Source of the DNA: Sphingobium faniae
Lineage (GTDB): Bacteria; Pseudomonadota; Alphaproteobacteria; Sphingomonadales; Sphingomonadaceae
Assembly: GCA_900100475.1 (NCBI GenBank)
Contig: FMTU01000004.1
Coordinates: 345,104-409,103 of the forward strand
Direction: 5' to 3'
Length of the DNA: 64,000 bases
Shown here piece after piece: positions 19,236 through 28,458 of the stretch. The notes under the pieces were generated by a model. The model was not told where the DNA came from. It did no database searches and saw only the letters and a program-made list of their open reading frames with translations. The first letter of the stretch is position 1; each line of letters opens with the position of its first letter. The position numbers were made by a program, and so were the translations under genes.

Positions 19236-21014
19236 TCACCCCACCCGCTTGAACAACCACCCGATGCTCGACCCGCCGGGCAACGCCTCGCCCGTCACGA
19301 CAAGCTGTTGCGTGGGATAGGGGCGGCCGTCGGCGTCCACCCACAGGCTTTCCTCGACCGATAGCTTCCCCGCGCTCGCCCGGAACTGCCACAGCGCGCC
19401 CATGTCGATCCGCAGCAGCGCCCCCATGCCGTCCGCCGTGCTGGTCGGCTCGACGCCGGGCGCCAGATGGAAACGCAATTGCATCGGCAGCCGGGCGGGC
19501 TTCTTGCGCCGCTCCGCCGGGGTCAGCATGTCCTCGCCCCGGATTTCCTTGCCGTCGCCGCTCATCAGCAACAGGCGGCGGTGGACATAGCCCATGCGCC
19601 GGACATAGCCGTCATGGCTCAAATCCACGCGGCTGCCATTTTCCAGCTCCTGCCGGCTAAGCTCCACCTCCGTCACGCCGCGTCCCAGCGTTCCGTCGGG
19701 CAGCAGTGCGGTCGAATTGCAGTCGTTCAGGACCAGCGTGCTGTGCGCCGCCGTGGTCCGCAGCCCCTGCGCCAGATCGCGGGGAATCCATTGGCCCTCC
19801 AGCGCCGCGCCGCCGCAATTGACGATCAGGCGGTGGGGACCGTCGCTGATCTCGATCGCGCCGGTCGATCCGCAACCTGCCTCGGCCAGTTGCGCGACGG
19901 GCGGGGGCGCGGCGTCGATCTGCGCCACGGTCGCGCCCGCCGCCAGCCGCTGATAGCCCCATTCGCGTGCCTGCCGCAGCGGGCGGGTCCGCACGCGGCT
20001 GGCCTGCACCACGGCCTGCACCCGATCGGGCGGAATCGCGCCCGCGCCCTGCCAGTTGCCAAGGCCCCCATCGCCATGGGTCAGCCCCAGCAGCGCGGGA
20101 ACCGCCCGCGCCATGCCTTCATGCAGGAAAGCGGGCGCCTGTTCGCGCCGCGCATCATAGACCGCCGCCACCATCGACAGCAGCATGATGCCGTCAAGCT
20201 GGTCGATGGGGGATCGGGACACGATGCCGCCATCGCCATGAAAGGCGCTGTCGATGGCCCGTTTCAGGCCCGCTTCGCCGAACATCTTGCGTGCCGCGCC
20301 GCCAGGGATCAGCATGGAGGCCGCGACGATGGCTCCCCATGCGACCAGGCGCGGCAGGCCCATGGGCGTCTTGTCCGCGATCTGGTCCAGATGCCGCGCC
20401 GTCCGCGCGATGCAATTGAGCACCAGCGAGCGATAGACCAGATCGCTCGACGACAGGATCAGCGGCGCATGGGCCGTCCAGAACAACAGCCGCCAGCCCG
20501 CATTGTCCGCCCGCCACGCCGGTTCGCTCGGCACTTCGGCATGGGCGGCCAGCCATTTGCGCATCACGCTTTCGGCGACCGGCGCGCCCTGTTCGCGCGT
20601 GGCGACGCTCGACAGGTCGCGCAGCCAGCGGAAGCTGTGGACATGATCGGTAAAGCCCGGCGTCAGGTCCAGCCTGCCGAAATCCAGCTTGCCGATGGGT
20701 TGCTTCATGCCCCGGAACAGGAAATATCCCGCCCGGACCGCCTGCCCCGCCGGCAGGTTGCCGGGAATCTCATCCTCCGGCACGGCCAGCAGTTTCAGCG
20801 GATATTTGCCTTTCAGGCGGCGGCCGTGGAGCGGCGTCTTCCAACTGAGCAGATAGAAGCGGTTGGCGATCCGCTGGGCCAGCGACAGCCCCTTGTCATC
20901 GGCCAGGCGGATGAGCCGCTTGCCCTGCTCGATCCCGTTATCCTGCTGGCCGGCCTCGAAATCCTCGGCTCCGGCCGGATCGGTAGAGGGAGGAAGGCGC
21001 TTGCGGTCCCTCAC
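19236..21014 (-). CDS. Heparinase II/III family protein
   Basis: A 592-residue protein with an alpha/alpha-barrel N-terminal part ([20 protein letters not shown], then repeated helices). The C-terminal beta-sandwich ([20 protein letters not shown], then [20 protein letters not shown]) carries the Heparinase_II_III Pfam fold. The family degrades or recognises uronic-acid polysaccharides. In sphingomonads it is fixed beside rpe and purH, suggesting an envelope role rather than heparin catabolism. No signal peptide is evident at the annotated start. Its ATG overlaps the rpe stop by four bases. Confidence 0.85.
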   Translation of the reverse strand: MRDRKRLPPSTDPAGAEDFEAGQQDNGIEQGKRLIRLADDKGLSLAQRIANRFYLLSWKTPLHGRRLKGKYPLKLLAVPEDEIPGNLPAGQAVRAGYFLFRGMKQPIGKLDFGRLDLTPGFTDHVHSFRWLRDLSSVATREQGAPVAESVMRKWLAAHAEVPSEPAWRADNAGWRLLFWTAHAPLILSSSDLVYRSLVLNCIARTARHLDQIADKTPMGLPRLVAWGAIVAASMLIPGGAARKMFGEAGLKRAIDSAFHGDGGIVSRSPIDQLDGIMLLSMVAAVYDARREQAPAFLHEGMARAVPALLGLTHGDGGLGNWQGAGAIPPDRVQAVVQASRVRTRPLRQAREWGYQRLAAGATVAQIDAAPPPVAQLAEAGCGSTGAIEISDGPHRLIVNCGGAALEGQWIPRDLAQGLRTTAAHSTLVLNDCNSTALLPDGTLGRGVTEVELSRQELENGSRVDLSHDGYVRRMGYVHRRLLLMSGDGKEIRGEDMLTPAERRKKPARLPMQLRFHLAPGVEPTSTADGMGALLRIDMGALWQFRASAGKLSVEESLWVDADGRPYPTQQLVVTGEALPGGSSIGWLFKRVG

Positions 21015-21673
21015 CCGCCTCTGAGCTTTCGGATATTGGCGGCATAGGCCTCCGGTCCGCCGCGGAAGGTCGCCGTGCCCGCCACCAGCACGTCCGCGCC
21101 CGCCGCGATGGCGCGCGGCGCGGTGGTGAAATCAATGCCGCCATCGACCTGCAGGCGGATGTCGCGCCCGATCTTGTCGATCATCTTGCGGATGGCTTCG
21201 ATCTTGCGAAGCTGGTTTTCGATGAAGCTTTGCCCGCCAAACCCCGGATTGACGCTCATGACCAGGATCAGGTCGACGTCGTCGATCAGATAGTCGAGCA
21301 TCTTGGCCGGGGTGCCGGGATTGAGCACCACGCCGGCCTTCACGCCCAGCGACCTGATATGCTGGACCGAGCGGTGGATATGCGGCCCCGCTTCGGGATG
21401 GACGGTGATGATGTCCGCGCCCGCCTGCGCGAAGGCGTCCAGATACAGGTCCACCGGAGAGATCATCAGATGCACGTCGAACGGCTTTTGCGTGTGCGGG
21501 CGCAGCGCTTTCACCACGCCGGGACCGATGGTGATGTTGGGCACGAAATGGCCGTCCATCACGTCGATATGGACCCAGTCGCACCCCGCTTCGTCAATCG
21601 CGCGGACCTCCTCGCCCAGACGGGCGAAGTCGGCGGAAAGGATGGAGGGCGAAATGAGGATCGGGCTGGTCAT
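21011..21673 (-). CDS. rpe: Ribulose-phosphate 3-epimerase
   Basis: Interconverts ribulose-5-phosphate and xylulose-5-phosphate in the pentose phosphate pathway. The 220-residue TIM barrel shows [17 protein letters not shown], the metal-site [16 protein letters not shown], and the phosphate/active-site [13 protein letters not shown] followed by QVDGGI with the second catalytic Asp. Length is normal. Coupled to the downstream heparinase-like gene by a four-base overlap; 73 bases separate it from the PAS gene upstream. Confidence 0.96.
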   Translation of the reverse strand: MTSPILISPSILSADFARLGEEVRAIDEAGCDWVHIDVMDGHFVPNITIGPGVVKALRPHTQKPFDVHLMISPVDLYLDAFAQAGADIITVHPEAGPHIHRSVQHIRSLGVKAGVVLNPGTPAKMLDYLIDDVDLILVMSVNPGFGGQSFIENQLRKIEAIRKMIDKIGRDIRLQVDGGIDFTTAPRAIAAGADVLVAGTATFRGGPEAYAANIRKLRGG

Positions 21674-21746
21674 TGACCGACCGCATTAGCGGCGGAAAAA
21701 GGTGGGGGCAACGCATCATTTCGTCCCGCTGCAGCGGCGGCGCGCT

Positions 21747-22238
21747 TTACCGCGTCGTTGCCCCGGAAGCGGATTGAAAATCATAGCAAATCGCCGCTGC
21801 GCCCTCTGGCAGCCTCTGTTTCGCGCCGCGCAGGCCGATCATGACACCCTCGACGATCAGGGGCGCGGCGATCAGGCGCATCGTGCATCGCCCGCACGTC
21901 GTCCGGTCGATATCGACATCCAGCGTGAAGCCGCGCCGATAGCGGATCGCGTAAGCCCGCAATCTTTCCATCGCCTCCCGCGAATCAGGCGTATAGAATG
22001 ACAGGCTATGGGCGCGCGTGATCTGGCTGTTTCGTTCCAGCCCGAAAATGTCGAAAACCCCGGCGGTCCAGCTCAGCTTTTCGGTCGCAAGATCGCAATG
22101 CCACAGGCCAATCCCGCGCTCTGCCAGCGCCGCGTCGCTGCGCAGGATGTCCCGATCCAGCGTCAGCGGCGCCAGATGCTCCCGCCATTCATAGAGCGGC
22201 CAGCTATGATTCAGGGGAAGTGGCTCGATCGGACGCAT
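21747..22238 (-). CDS. PAS-domain-like protein, no output domain
   Basis: A 163-residue protein with a PAS-like fold: GIGLWHCDLATEKLSWTAGV followed by FDIFGL, a small-ligand sensor pattern, then a C-terminal strand set including CGRCTMRLIAAPLIVEGV. No kinase, cyclase or DNA-binding output is present, so it may act as a stand-alone sensor or adaptor. It sits between rsmB (23 bases upstream) and rpe in one orientation and is probably co-transcribed. The paired Cys (CGRC) could bind metal or sense redox, but that is speculation. Confidence 0.68.
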   Translation of the reverse strand: MRPIEPLPLNHSWPLYEWREHLAPLTLDRDILRSDAALAERGIGLWHCDLATEKLSWTAGVFDIFGLERNSQITRAHSLSFYTPDSREAMERLRAYAIRYRRGFTLDVDIDRTTCGRCTMRLIAAPLIVEGVMIGLRGAKQRLPEGAAAICYDFQSASGATTR

Positions 22239-22261
22239 GGGAAAAGCCTAGCGGTTGAGGG

Positions 22262-23554
22262 TTAAGCTCCGGTTGCCGTCCGGACCAGCCTGGCGACGAA
22301 AAAGCCGTCCGCGCCGCCTTGCGCGGCGAGGGCGTCGGGCAGGGTGCGGACCCATCCGTCCGGCGTCGGCACGATCCCGGCAGGCAGTTCGTCCGCCCGC
22401 ACAGGGCAGGGCGTGAAATCCGGCCGCTTTGCAAGGAAGGCGGCGATCTGCTCCTCCCCCTCCGCCCGTTCCAGCGAGCAGGTGGCATATACCATCGTCC
22501 CGCCCGGTTTCACCCAATCGGCGGCGCGGCCCAGCAATTCCGTCTGCAACTCCGCCAGTTCCGCGATCTGGCGCGAGCCGATGCGGTGCAGCACATCGGG
22601 GTGGCGGCGATAAATGCCGGTCGCGCTGCACGGCGCGTCGAGCAGAACCGCGTCCACTGGCGCATCAGGCGACCATGTCCGCACATCACCTTGCGCGATC
22701 TGGGCGGAAAGGGTCGTGCGCGCCAGATTTTCGCGCAACCGTTCCAGCCGTTTCTTCGACTGGTCCACCGCCGTCACGCGCCAGCCAGCGGCGGCAAGCT
22801 GCATGGTCTTGCCGCCTGGCGCGGCGCACAGGTCCAGCACGGCACGCCCTTCGCCAGGCCCCAGCAATCGCGCGGGGCAGGAAGCCGCGATATCCTGGAC
22901 CCACCACGCGCCTTCGGCAAAGCCGGGAAGTTCCGGGATCGCCGCGTTTTCGGCCAGACGGACATGGCCCGGCGCGAAGCTGGTTCCGCCCAGCCGCTTC
23001 GCCCAGATGGCCGTTTCCGCCGCATCGCGCAGGCCGACATCGACCGGAGGCCGCGCGCCATAGGCTTGTGCCGCCGCGTCCGGCATCGCCTCGCCCCATT
23101 GCCCGGCCCAGCGTGCCGCGACCTCCTGTGGCAAGGTCGGCGGATCGGGCAGCGTCGGTCCGTTCCGCGTCACCGTGCCGAACACGCCATGGACCAGCTT
23201 GCGTGGCCCGCCATCGACCAGCGGCAGCGCTGTCGCGATGGCCGCGTGGGGGGCGGTGCCGAGCGCCAACACCTGAGCCAGCGCGATCCGCAGCACCATC
23301 CGCGCCTTGGCGTCATCCGGCAGCGGCTGGCGGGTGGCCCCGTCGATCAGCGCGTCGAGATCGGCCAGATGGCGCAGCGTTTCCGCCGCGATCGCGTGGA
23401 CCAGCGCCCGGTCGGCGGCGGGCAGCCCCTGAGCCGCGCCATGCAGCGCCAGTTCCAGCGGGTCGCCCCGCCGCAAGACGGCATCGAGCAGCCGGAGCGC
23501 CGCGCGCCGCGCGGGCAGGCCGGGAACATCGTCAGGTCGGGGGACTCTTGTCAT
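22262..23554 (-). CDS. rsmB: RsmB/NOP-family 16S rRNA m5C methyltransferase
   Basis: A 430-residue SAM-dependent RNA cytosine-5 methyltransferase. An N-terminal NusB-like RNA-binding domain (LRLLDAVLRRGDPLELALHG) is followed by the Rossmann methyltransferase with SAM motif VLDLCAAPGGKTMQLAAAGW. The two catalytic cysteines sit in DAPCSATGIYRRHPD (motif IV) and VYATCSLERAEGEEQ (motif VI). This NusB-plus-methylase design matches RsmB, which modifies C967 of 16S rRNA; a related NOP2-type target remains possible. Downstream of htpX with a hairpin-rich 103-base gap. Confidence 0.9.
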   Translation of the reverse strand: MTRVPRPDDVPGLPARRAALRLLDAVLRRGDPLELALHGAAQGLPAADRALVHAIAAETLRHLADLDALIDGATRQPLPDDAKARMVLRIALAQVLALGTAPHAAIATALPLVDGGPRKLVHGVFGTVTRNGPTLPDPPTLPQEVAARWAGQWGEAMPDAAAQAYGARPPVDVGLRDAAETAIWAKRLGGTSFAPGHVRLAENAAIPELPGFAEGAWWVQDIAASCPARLLGPGEGRAVLDLCAAPGGKTMQLAAAGWRVTAVDQSKKRLERLRENLARTTLSAQIAQGDVRTWSPDAPVDAVLLDAPCSATGIYRRHPDVLHRIGSRQIAELAELQTELLGRAADWVKPGGTMVYATCSLERAEGEEQIAAFLAKRPDFTPCPVRADELPAGIVPTPDGWVRTLPDALAAQGGADGFFVARLVRTATGA

Positions 23555-23569
23555 CGCTTGCGCCTAGAG

Positions 23570-23640
23570 CATTTTCAGGGCGGGTGGAATGACCTGCCGC
23601 CCCGGAAAAGGCGGAAAGCGCAAAAGCTGTTTTCCGGCCC
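23570..23640. repeat. Intergenic inverted-repeat region between htpX and rsmB
   Basis: CCGGAAAA at 23602-23609 is inversely repeated at 23630-23637, and GGGCGG with CCGCCC brackets 23578-23602. The tract AGAGCATTTTC nearby is like short repeated extragenic palindromes of alphaproteobacteria. It may stop transcription or protect mRNA ends between htpX and rsmB. Family membership was not tested. Confidence 0.4.
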
Positions 23641-23657
23641 CGGCGCAAAGCCGCGCT

Positions 23658-24593
23658 TCAATCCCGCCGCAACGGATCGAGCGCGCTCGACCGGCGACGC
23701 GCCGGCGCGGGAGTGGGCGACAGCGCCGAGGCGCGGGGAGGCGCTGCGCGCACCGCGGGCGGCCCCATCTGCGCGGCCATGTCGTGCAGGGCCGCGATCC
23801 GCTTTTCCGTCGCGGGGTGGGTGGAAAACAGCTCGCTCACATGCGTCGGAACGATGTAAAGCTGCGCGGCGGCGGGATTGCGCTGTGCCACCGGATTGGG
23901 AATCCGCGCCGCCTGTCCCGAGATTTTCGCCAGAGCGGAAGCCAGCGCGCGCGGATCGCCGCTGATCTGCGCGCCCGCCGCGTCCGCGCCATATTCGCGG
24001 GTGCGGCTGATCGCCATCTGCACGATCATCGCCGCGAAGGGCGCGACGATCACCGCCAGAATCCCGGCGAGCATGTTGCCCTGCCCGTTCCCGTTCCCGC
24101 CGCGAAAGAACAGGCCGAAATTCGCCAGCATCGAAATCGCGCCCGCGATGGTCGCCACCATCGTCATGATCAGCGTGTCCCTGTTCTTCACATGGCCCAG
24201 TTCATGCGCCATCACGCCCGCCACTTCCTCGCGCGTCAGCATGGAAAGCAGCCCCGTGGTCGCCGCCACCGCCGCATTGTCCGGGTTGCGCCCGGTGGCG
24301 AAGGCATTGGGATGCTGCTCGTCGATCAGGTAGACGCGCGGCATCGGCAATCCCGCCCTTTGCGCCAACTCCTGCACCAGCCCGTAAAATTCCGGCGCGC
24401 TTGCCTGATCCACTTCGCGCGCATGATGCATGGAAAGGACGATCCTGTCCGCATTCCAGAAGGTGAACAGGTTCATGCCCGCCGCCACTAGCAGCGCGAT
24501 CACCGCGCCGCCGCTGCCGCCCAGCGTGTAACCCAACGCCATGAACAGCGCGGTCAGCGCCGACATCAGCATCACCGTCTTGAAACCGCTCAC
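23658..24593 (-). CDS. htpX: Membrane zinc metalloprotease HtpX
   Basis: Inner-membrane M48 protease that degrades damaged membrane proteins. The 311-residue protein has N-terminal helices ([37 protein letters not shown]). The zinc site HELGH lies in [15 protein letters not shown], with a downstream Glu in [13 protein letters not shown]. Start: no ATG fits. GTG at 24593 lies nine bases after a perfect AAGGAGG (24603-24609), and GTG 24599 is too close to it. The C-terminus carries a Pro/Arg-rich tail not found in E. coli HtpX. It is divergent from the DUF1674 gene. Confidence 0.93.
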   Translation of the reverse strand: MSGFKTVMLMSALTALFMALGYTLGGSGGAVIALLVAAGMNLFTFWNADRIVLSMHHAREVDQASAPEFYGLVQELAQRAGLPMPRVYLIDEQHPNAFATGRNPDNAAVAATTGLLSMLTREEVAGVMAHELGHVKNRDTLIMTMVATIAGAISMLANFGLFFRGGNGNGQGNMLAGILAVIVAPFAAMIVQMAISRTREYGADAAGAQISGDPRALASALAKISGQAARIPNPVAQRNPAAAQLYIVPTHVSELFSTHPATEKRIAALHDMAAQMGPPAVRAAPPRASALSPTPAPARRRSSALDPLRRD

Positions 24594-24679
24594 TTGCACG
24601 ATCCTCCTTTGCCGCCCAGAATACGGCCATGACATGAATATGGGGTGACGCCAGCGTCCCCGCAATCGAAAGGCCCGCC

Positions 24680-24853
24680 ATGGGACATTATGACGGCAAG
24701 CGCCCCGCGCATGTAAAGGCGCCCGCGCATCTCTCCAAAAGCCCGCCGGTGCCCCGGCCCGACCCCCTCGACAAGGTGGCGGAGCAGACCGAGGAGCTCA
24801 GCCCCACCCGCTATGGTGATTGGGAGAAAAAGGGCATCGCCATCGACTTCTGA
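24680..24853 (+). CDS. DUF1674 protein, SdhAF4-like succinate dehydrogenase assembly factor
   Basis: A 57-residue protein below the usual gene-length cut-off. Its C-terminus [15 protein letters not shown] is the DUF1674 signature found in the mitochondrial assembly factor SDHAF4/Sdh8 and its alphaproteobacterial homologues. These bind flavinylated SdhA and limit its reactive-oxygen leakage before complex II assembles. The N-terminal half is Pro/Lys-rich and probably disordered. The ATG follows GAAAGG. It lies 86 bases from the divergent htpX. In alphaproteobacteria this small gene is often next to htpX or rsmB genes, which supports the call. Confidence 0.8.
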   Translation: MGHYDGKRPAHVKAPAHLSKSPPVPRPDPLDKVAEQTEELSPTRYGDWEKKGIAIDF

Positions 24854-25004
24854 CAGGGCGGCCGCGCACGGTCCGCCGACGATTCAGCACGGTTAACGTC
24901 GATCCGTGCCCGTGGCGCGAGGGAGCGCCTGTCCGCACTCTAGCCATGCCCGCCTGCTTCCGTGCAGGGTTTCCCTTGCAAATCAAGGGTTGCGGGGTCG
25001 CGAG

Positions 25005-25466
25005 TTGAATCTGGTTGCGGACATTCAGGTGAAGACGGTTTCGGAATATGCGCCCGAGGACGCGGCGCTTCTGTGCGGGGTGGGGCGCCTGGTCTGCGCC
25101 TGGACCATGATGGAACAGAGCCTGGAGAAAAAGATCGCGATGATGCGGCAGGCGATGGGCGATGTCCGGACCGTGGGAACCCGCAACCGGCCCGGCATGG
25201 CCAAGCTGATGACCGAATTGCGCACCATGGTCACGATGCGCGACCGCCGCAACGCGACCGCGCTCAACGAAATCTCGGCGATCGAACGCGACATGCAGCG
25301 CGTCGATCGCTTCCGCGCGCTGATCATCGGCGGCTTTCAGGAACCCGCCCCCGGCGGCTTCACCTGCCGCGACCCCCGTAACCAGCAGGTGCATGTGACG
25401 CTGGAGCAACTGGACGCGGAAACCACCGCGCTGGAACAGATGGCGCAGCGGCTGCTGGACGTCTGA
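25005..25466 (+). CDS. Helical protein of unknown function
   Basis: About 153 residues, mostly helical and charged: DAALLCGVGRLVCAWTMMEQ, then SLEKKIAMMRQ and a long stretch RRNATALNEISAIERDMQRV likely to form coiled coil, ending TALEQMAQRLLDV. No enzyme motif is seen. The start is unclear: TTG 25005 or GTG 25029 fit the conserved-looking part, while the first ATG at 24906 would add a low-complexity N-terminus. Codon use resembles neighbours. It precedes galU by 92 bases in the same direction, with a small hairpin (CCTGAA/TTCAGG, 25471-25485) between. Confidence 0.55.
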   Translation: MNLVADIQVKTVSEYAPEDAALLCGVGRLVCAWTMMEQSLEKKIAMMRQAMGDVRTVGTRNRPGMAKLMTELRTMVTMRDRRNATALNEISAIERDMQRVDRFRALIIGGFQEPAPGGFTCRDPRNQQVHVTLEQLDAETTALEQMAQRLLDV

Positions 25467-25558
25467 TACCCCTGAATAGTTCAGGAGAGGGATGCTTGAC
25501 CTTTTCCGCGCGCGCGGCGATGCAAAGCCGTGCGGGTCGATAGCGAGAATGGAGAGTC

Positions 25559-26458
25559 ATGTCGAACAAGCCTATTCGCAAAGCCGTCTTCCCCGTCGCG
25601 GGGCTGGGCACGCGCTTCCTTCCCGCCACCAAGGCCGTTCCCAAGGAACTGCTGCCCATCGTCGACCGTCCCCTGATCCAATATGCGGTGGACGAAGCGC
25701 GGGAAGCGGGCATCGAGCAGATGATCTTCGTCACCGGGCGCGGCAAGGGCGCGATCGAGGATTATTTCGACATCGCCTTTGAATGCGAAATCACCCAGCG
25801 CGCGCGCGGCAAGGATCTGTCCGCGCTGGAAGGGACGCGGCTCGATCCCGGCAATGCGGTGTTCCTGCGCCAGCAGGAGCCGCTGGGCCTGGGCCACGCG
25901 ATCTGGTGCGCGCGCGATATCGTGGGCGACGAGCCTTTCGCCATCCTGCTGCCCGACGAGTTCATGAAGGGCGCTCCGGGGAAGGGCTGCATGAAGCAGA
26001 TGGTCGACGCCTATGAAAAGGTCGGCGGCAACCTCATCTGCGCGCTCGAAGTGCCGATGGAGCAGACGCCCAGCTATGGTGTTATTGATCCGGGCGCGCG
26101 CGATGGCGCGCTGACGGAGGTGAAGGGACTGGTCGAAAAGCCCGCGCCGGGCGCCGCGCCCTCCAATCTGATCCTGCCGGGCCGCTACATCCTCCAGCCC
26201 GAGGTGATGAAGATTCTCGAAACGCAGGAAAAGGGCGCGGGCGGCGAAATCCAGCTCACCGACGCCATGGCGTCAATGATCGGAGGGCAGCCTTTCCATG
26301 GCGTGACCTTCGACGGCCGCCGCTTCGATTGCGGGTCCAAGGCGGGCTATATCGAAGCCAATCTGGCGCTGGCGCTGGAGCGCGACGACCTCGGCGACCA
26401 CATCCGCGCCTTCGCGACCGCCGAACTGGGCCTGAACAAGGTCGCGGCGGCGGCCTGA
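25559..26458 (+). CDS. galU: UTP--glucose-1-phosphate uridylyltransferase
   Basis: Makes UDP-glucose for exopolysaccharide, LPS and glycolipid sugars. The 299-residue nucleotidyltransferase starts with the UTP-binding GLGTRFLPATKAVPKELLPI and has QEPLGLGHAIWCARDIVGD. The product/metal strand FAILLPDEFM and the sugar-binding EKPAPGAAPSNLILPGRYIL follow, as in GalU. The ribosome site is GGAGAG before ATG 25559. A Pro-rich hairpin-like tract CCCCTCC/GGGGGG follows the stop (about 26463-26481) and may end transcription. Confidence 0.96.
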   Translation: MSNKPIRKAVFPVAGLGTRFLPATKAVPKELLPIVDRPLIQYAVDEAREAGIEQMIFVTGRGKGAIEDYFDIAFECEITQRARGKDLSALEGTRLDPGNAVFLRQQEPLGLGHAIWCARDIVGDEPFAILLPDEFMKGAPGKGCMKQMVDAYEKVGGNLICALEVPMEQTPSYGVIDPGARDGALTEVKGLVEKPAPGAAPSNLILPGRYILQPEVMKILETQEKGAGGEIQLTDAMASMIGGQPFHGVTFDGRRFDCGSKAGYIEANLALALERDDLGDHIRAFATAELGLNKVAAAA

Positions 26459-26588
26459 TCTGGCCCCTCCTCTTTGGGGGGAGAGAGTTCGCCGCTGCGC
26501 CGATGGAAGTCAATGCCCGCCCATCCCAAGGCGAAGGCTTTGCCAGCCGCCGGCCTAAACGAAATGGACTGGCAGGCGTCACGGCGCG

Positions 26589-27092
26589 TCAGGCGGACTG
26601 GACGATCTCGATCAGCAGGCCGTCCGCATTGCGTAGATAGGCCGTGTGCAGAACCGCGCCCGAAGGCAGGTGGACGTCCGGCGTCTTGTTGAGTGGGGTG
26701 AAGCCATATTCCGCCATCTTCGCCAGCGCCGCATCGAAATCATCGACGCGAAACGCCATGTGCGATGCGCCGGTATCGCAGGGTCGCGGGATATAGCGCT
26801 CGCGATCCTGGGGTGCGAGATACTGGAACAGTTCGATCTGATGCCCGCCCGGACAGTTGACGATGGCGACCTTCACCCGCGCGCGCGGCACGCCCGTGAT
26901 ATTCTCCATATATGTGCCGCCCGGATCGCTGGCGGTCCGGATATCGAAACCCAGGCAGTCGCGATAAAAGGCGATGGTCGCGTCCAGATCCGTAACCGTG
27001 TAGCTGGTGTGAATCGTCGCAACGACATGGAAGCTGCGTTCCGTCATACGCACCGCACCGGATGGAGCGATGCCGCGATCGTCTTTGAGCAT
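26589..27092 (-). CDS. VOC family protein (glyoxalase/dioxygenase superfamily)
   Basis: A 167-residue VOC protein. The N-terminal module begins HTSYTVTDLDATIAFYRDCL with GFDIRTASDP. The metal ligand Glu lies in GGHQIELFQY and the second module in GASHMAFRVDDFDAALAKMA, ending NADGLLIEIVQ with another Glu. Its His and Glu ligands are in the places used by glyoxalase and extradiol-type members. The ATG at 27092 is favoured over 27113 by the GGAGAGGACAGG ribosome site. It opens the accessory island and is divergent from an SDR gene, so a role in the same catabolic route is plausible. Confidence 0.8.
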   Translation of the reverse strand: MLKDDRGIAPSGAVRMTERSFHVVATIHTSYTVTDLDATIAFYRDCLGFDIRTASDPGGTYMENITGVPRARVKVAIVNCPGGHQIELFQYLAPQDRERYIPRPCDTGASHMAFRVDDFDAALAKMAEYGFTPLNKTPDVHLPSGAVLHTAYLRNADGLLIEIVQSA

Positions 27093-27376
27093 GTCCTGTC
27101 CTCTCCGCCGCATCGGCCCCCAGATAAGATATTAAATATAGATAGCTAGGTAATCGTTATTTTAACATCGGGCCATTGCGATCTGGCGCGAGCACCGCAG
27201 GTGGATAGGCAGGCTGCGGATTTCGGTCGATAGCGCCGCGTGCGCCGGGCGGCGGTTGCGCCCTCGCTACGCCCTGATGCTGTCCATCGTGCGTCTGCCT
27301 TGCTTCAAGATAGGAACCTAAGTAAGCGATGTTTTGGCGTCGGCGCGCTAGTCGGCGGCATCATGGGAGAGTCGAA
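27093..27376. promoter_or_regulatory. AT-rich divergent promoter region between VOC and SDR genes
   Basis: A 284-base gap between the VOC and SDR starts with no credible gene. About 27119-27170 is strikingly AT-rich (AGATAAGATATTAAATATAG and a following TAGCTAGG...TTATTTTAA) against a GC-rich background. That makes it the likely promoter and regulator-binding area for both genes. I cannot assign a specific -35/-10 pair. Confidence 0.45.
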
Positions 27377-28168
27377 ATGCTGCTGAAGGATCAGGTGGTT
27401 CTTTTGTCCGGCGTGGGCGAGGGCCTTGGTCGGGACACGGCGCTGCTGTTCGCGCGGGAGGGGGCTGACATCGCCATCACCGCGCGCCGCGCCGATTTTA
27501 TCGAGCCGATCGCGGAAGAAGTGCGCGCGCTCGGGCGCAAATGCCTGCCGATGCTGTGCGATGTCGGCAATCTGGAGGATTGCCAGCGGGTGACCCGCGA
27601 CGCTCTGGCGGAATATGGCCACATCGATACACTGGTCAATATCGCCTATAAGGGCGCCTGGCCCAATATCACGCCACTGCTCGACTGCGCGCCCGACGTG
27701 TCGGACTGGCGCGACTGTTTCGAGGTCAATGTATGGGGCACGCTGCAGATGACCCGCACCGTCGCGCCGCATATGGCAGAGCGTAAATCCGGGCGGATCA
27801 TCATGATCAACACCATGACCGCCGAGAAGGTCTATGAAGGATCGGAAGCCTATTCCGGGTCCAAGATCGCGCTTCAGCGCATGACCCGGTCGATCGCGAT
27901 GGAATTGGGGCCGGTGGGCATTCGGGTCAATTCCATGCATCCCGGCTTCATGTGGGGACCGCAGGTTGAAAAGGTGATGGCGCAGCGGGCCGCCGAAAAC
28001 GGCACATCGGTCGAGGAGGAAACCGCCAAGGTCGCGGAGGGCGCCGCGCTGCGCTATATTCCGCCGACCGAAGAATATGCCCGCGTGCTGCTGTTCTTCG
28101 CGTCGGCGCTGTCCGACGGCGTCACCGGCCAGTCGCTGCACGTCAATGGCGGCCTCTATATGCAATGA
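27377..28168 (+). CDS. Short-chain dehydrogenase/reductase
   Basis: A 263-residue SDR. It has a nucleotide-binding GVGEGLGRDTALLFAREGAD (GxxxGxG variant GVGEGLG), NIAYKGAWPN in place of the usual NNAG, and a catalytic Tyr-Lys in YSGSKIALQRMTRS with the Ser/Thr in MINTMTAEKV. The C-terminus is TGQSLHVNGGLYMQ. ATG 27377 has a good upstream GGAGAG site; the open frame extends upstream without family sequence. NAD(P)-linked oxidation or reduction of an alcohol/ketone is expected; the substrate is unknown. It is followed 39 bases on by a P450 relic in the opposite direction. Confidence 0.88.
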   Translation: MLLKDQVVLLSGVGEGLGRDTALLFAREGADIAITARRADFIEPIAEEVRALGRKCLPMLCDVGNLEDCQRVTRDALAEYGHIDTLVNIAYKGAWPNITPLLDCAPDVSDWRDCFEVNVWGTLQMTRTVAPHMAERKSGRIIMINTMTAEKVYEGSEAYSGSKIALQRMTRSIAMELGPVGIRVNSMHPGFMWGPQVEKVMAQRAAENGTSVEEETAKVAEGAALRYIPPTEEYARVLLFFASALSDGVTGQSLHVNGGLYMQ

Positions 28169-28207
28169 CGGCTGACGGGGACGCGACGCTGGGTCCCCGT
28201 CTTTTTC

Positions 28208-28378
28208 CTATCGCGGATCGAACCGGATCGGCAGCTATTGCATGCCCTGGCTGAAGAAGGCTGCCGCTGGCAGGCAGAAATGAAGGCCGGTCCCAAACGC
28301 CATATGCTTGCTGATATTGGGCCGTTCGAGATCGACCGGCTGAAGGGCACTCTGCCGATTATTGCCGATAGGGAGAGC
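28208..28378 (-). pseudogene. Cytochrome P450 C-terminal relic
   Basis: Reading leftward, PVDLERPNISKHMAFGTGLH followed by FCLPAAAF reproduces the end of a bacterial P450: the meander and the heme loop FGxGxHxC with the Cys ligand. The next residues FSQGMQ are cut by an in-frame TAG at 28235-28237, after which LPIRFDPR and a stop (28208) match the usual P450 C-terminus. About 30 residues between the heme loop and the end are missing, and Gly after the Cys is Pro. So it is a deleted, stop-containing remnant of a second P450, separate from the intact gene at 30563. Confidence 0.75.
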
Positions 28379-28458
28379 GGGAAGTTTGACTCTTATCCCG
28401 ACTTGTTTTCGTCTGAGACACCCGAACAATTCTACATCGGGGGAAAAATGAGGTCGCT

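Noticed and set aside
19467..21047. A 526-codon open frame on the + strand opposite the heparinase-like gene
   Set aside because: It is rich in His, Arg and Gln and has no family motif. It mirrors the codon pattern of the real minus-strand gene in this high-GC genome.
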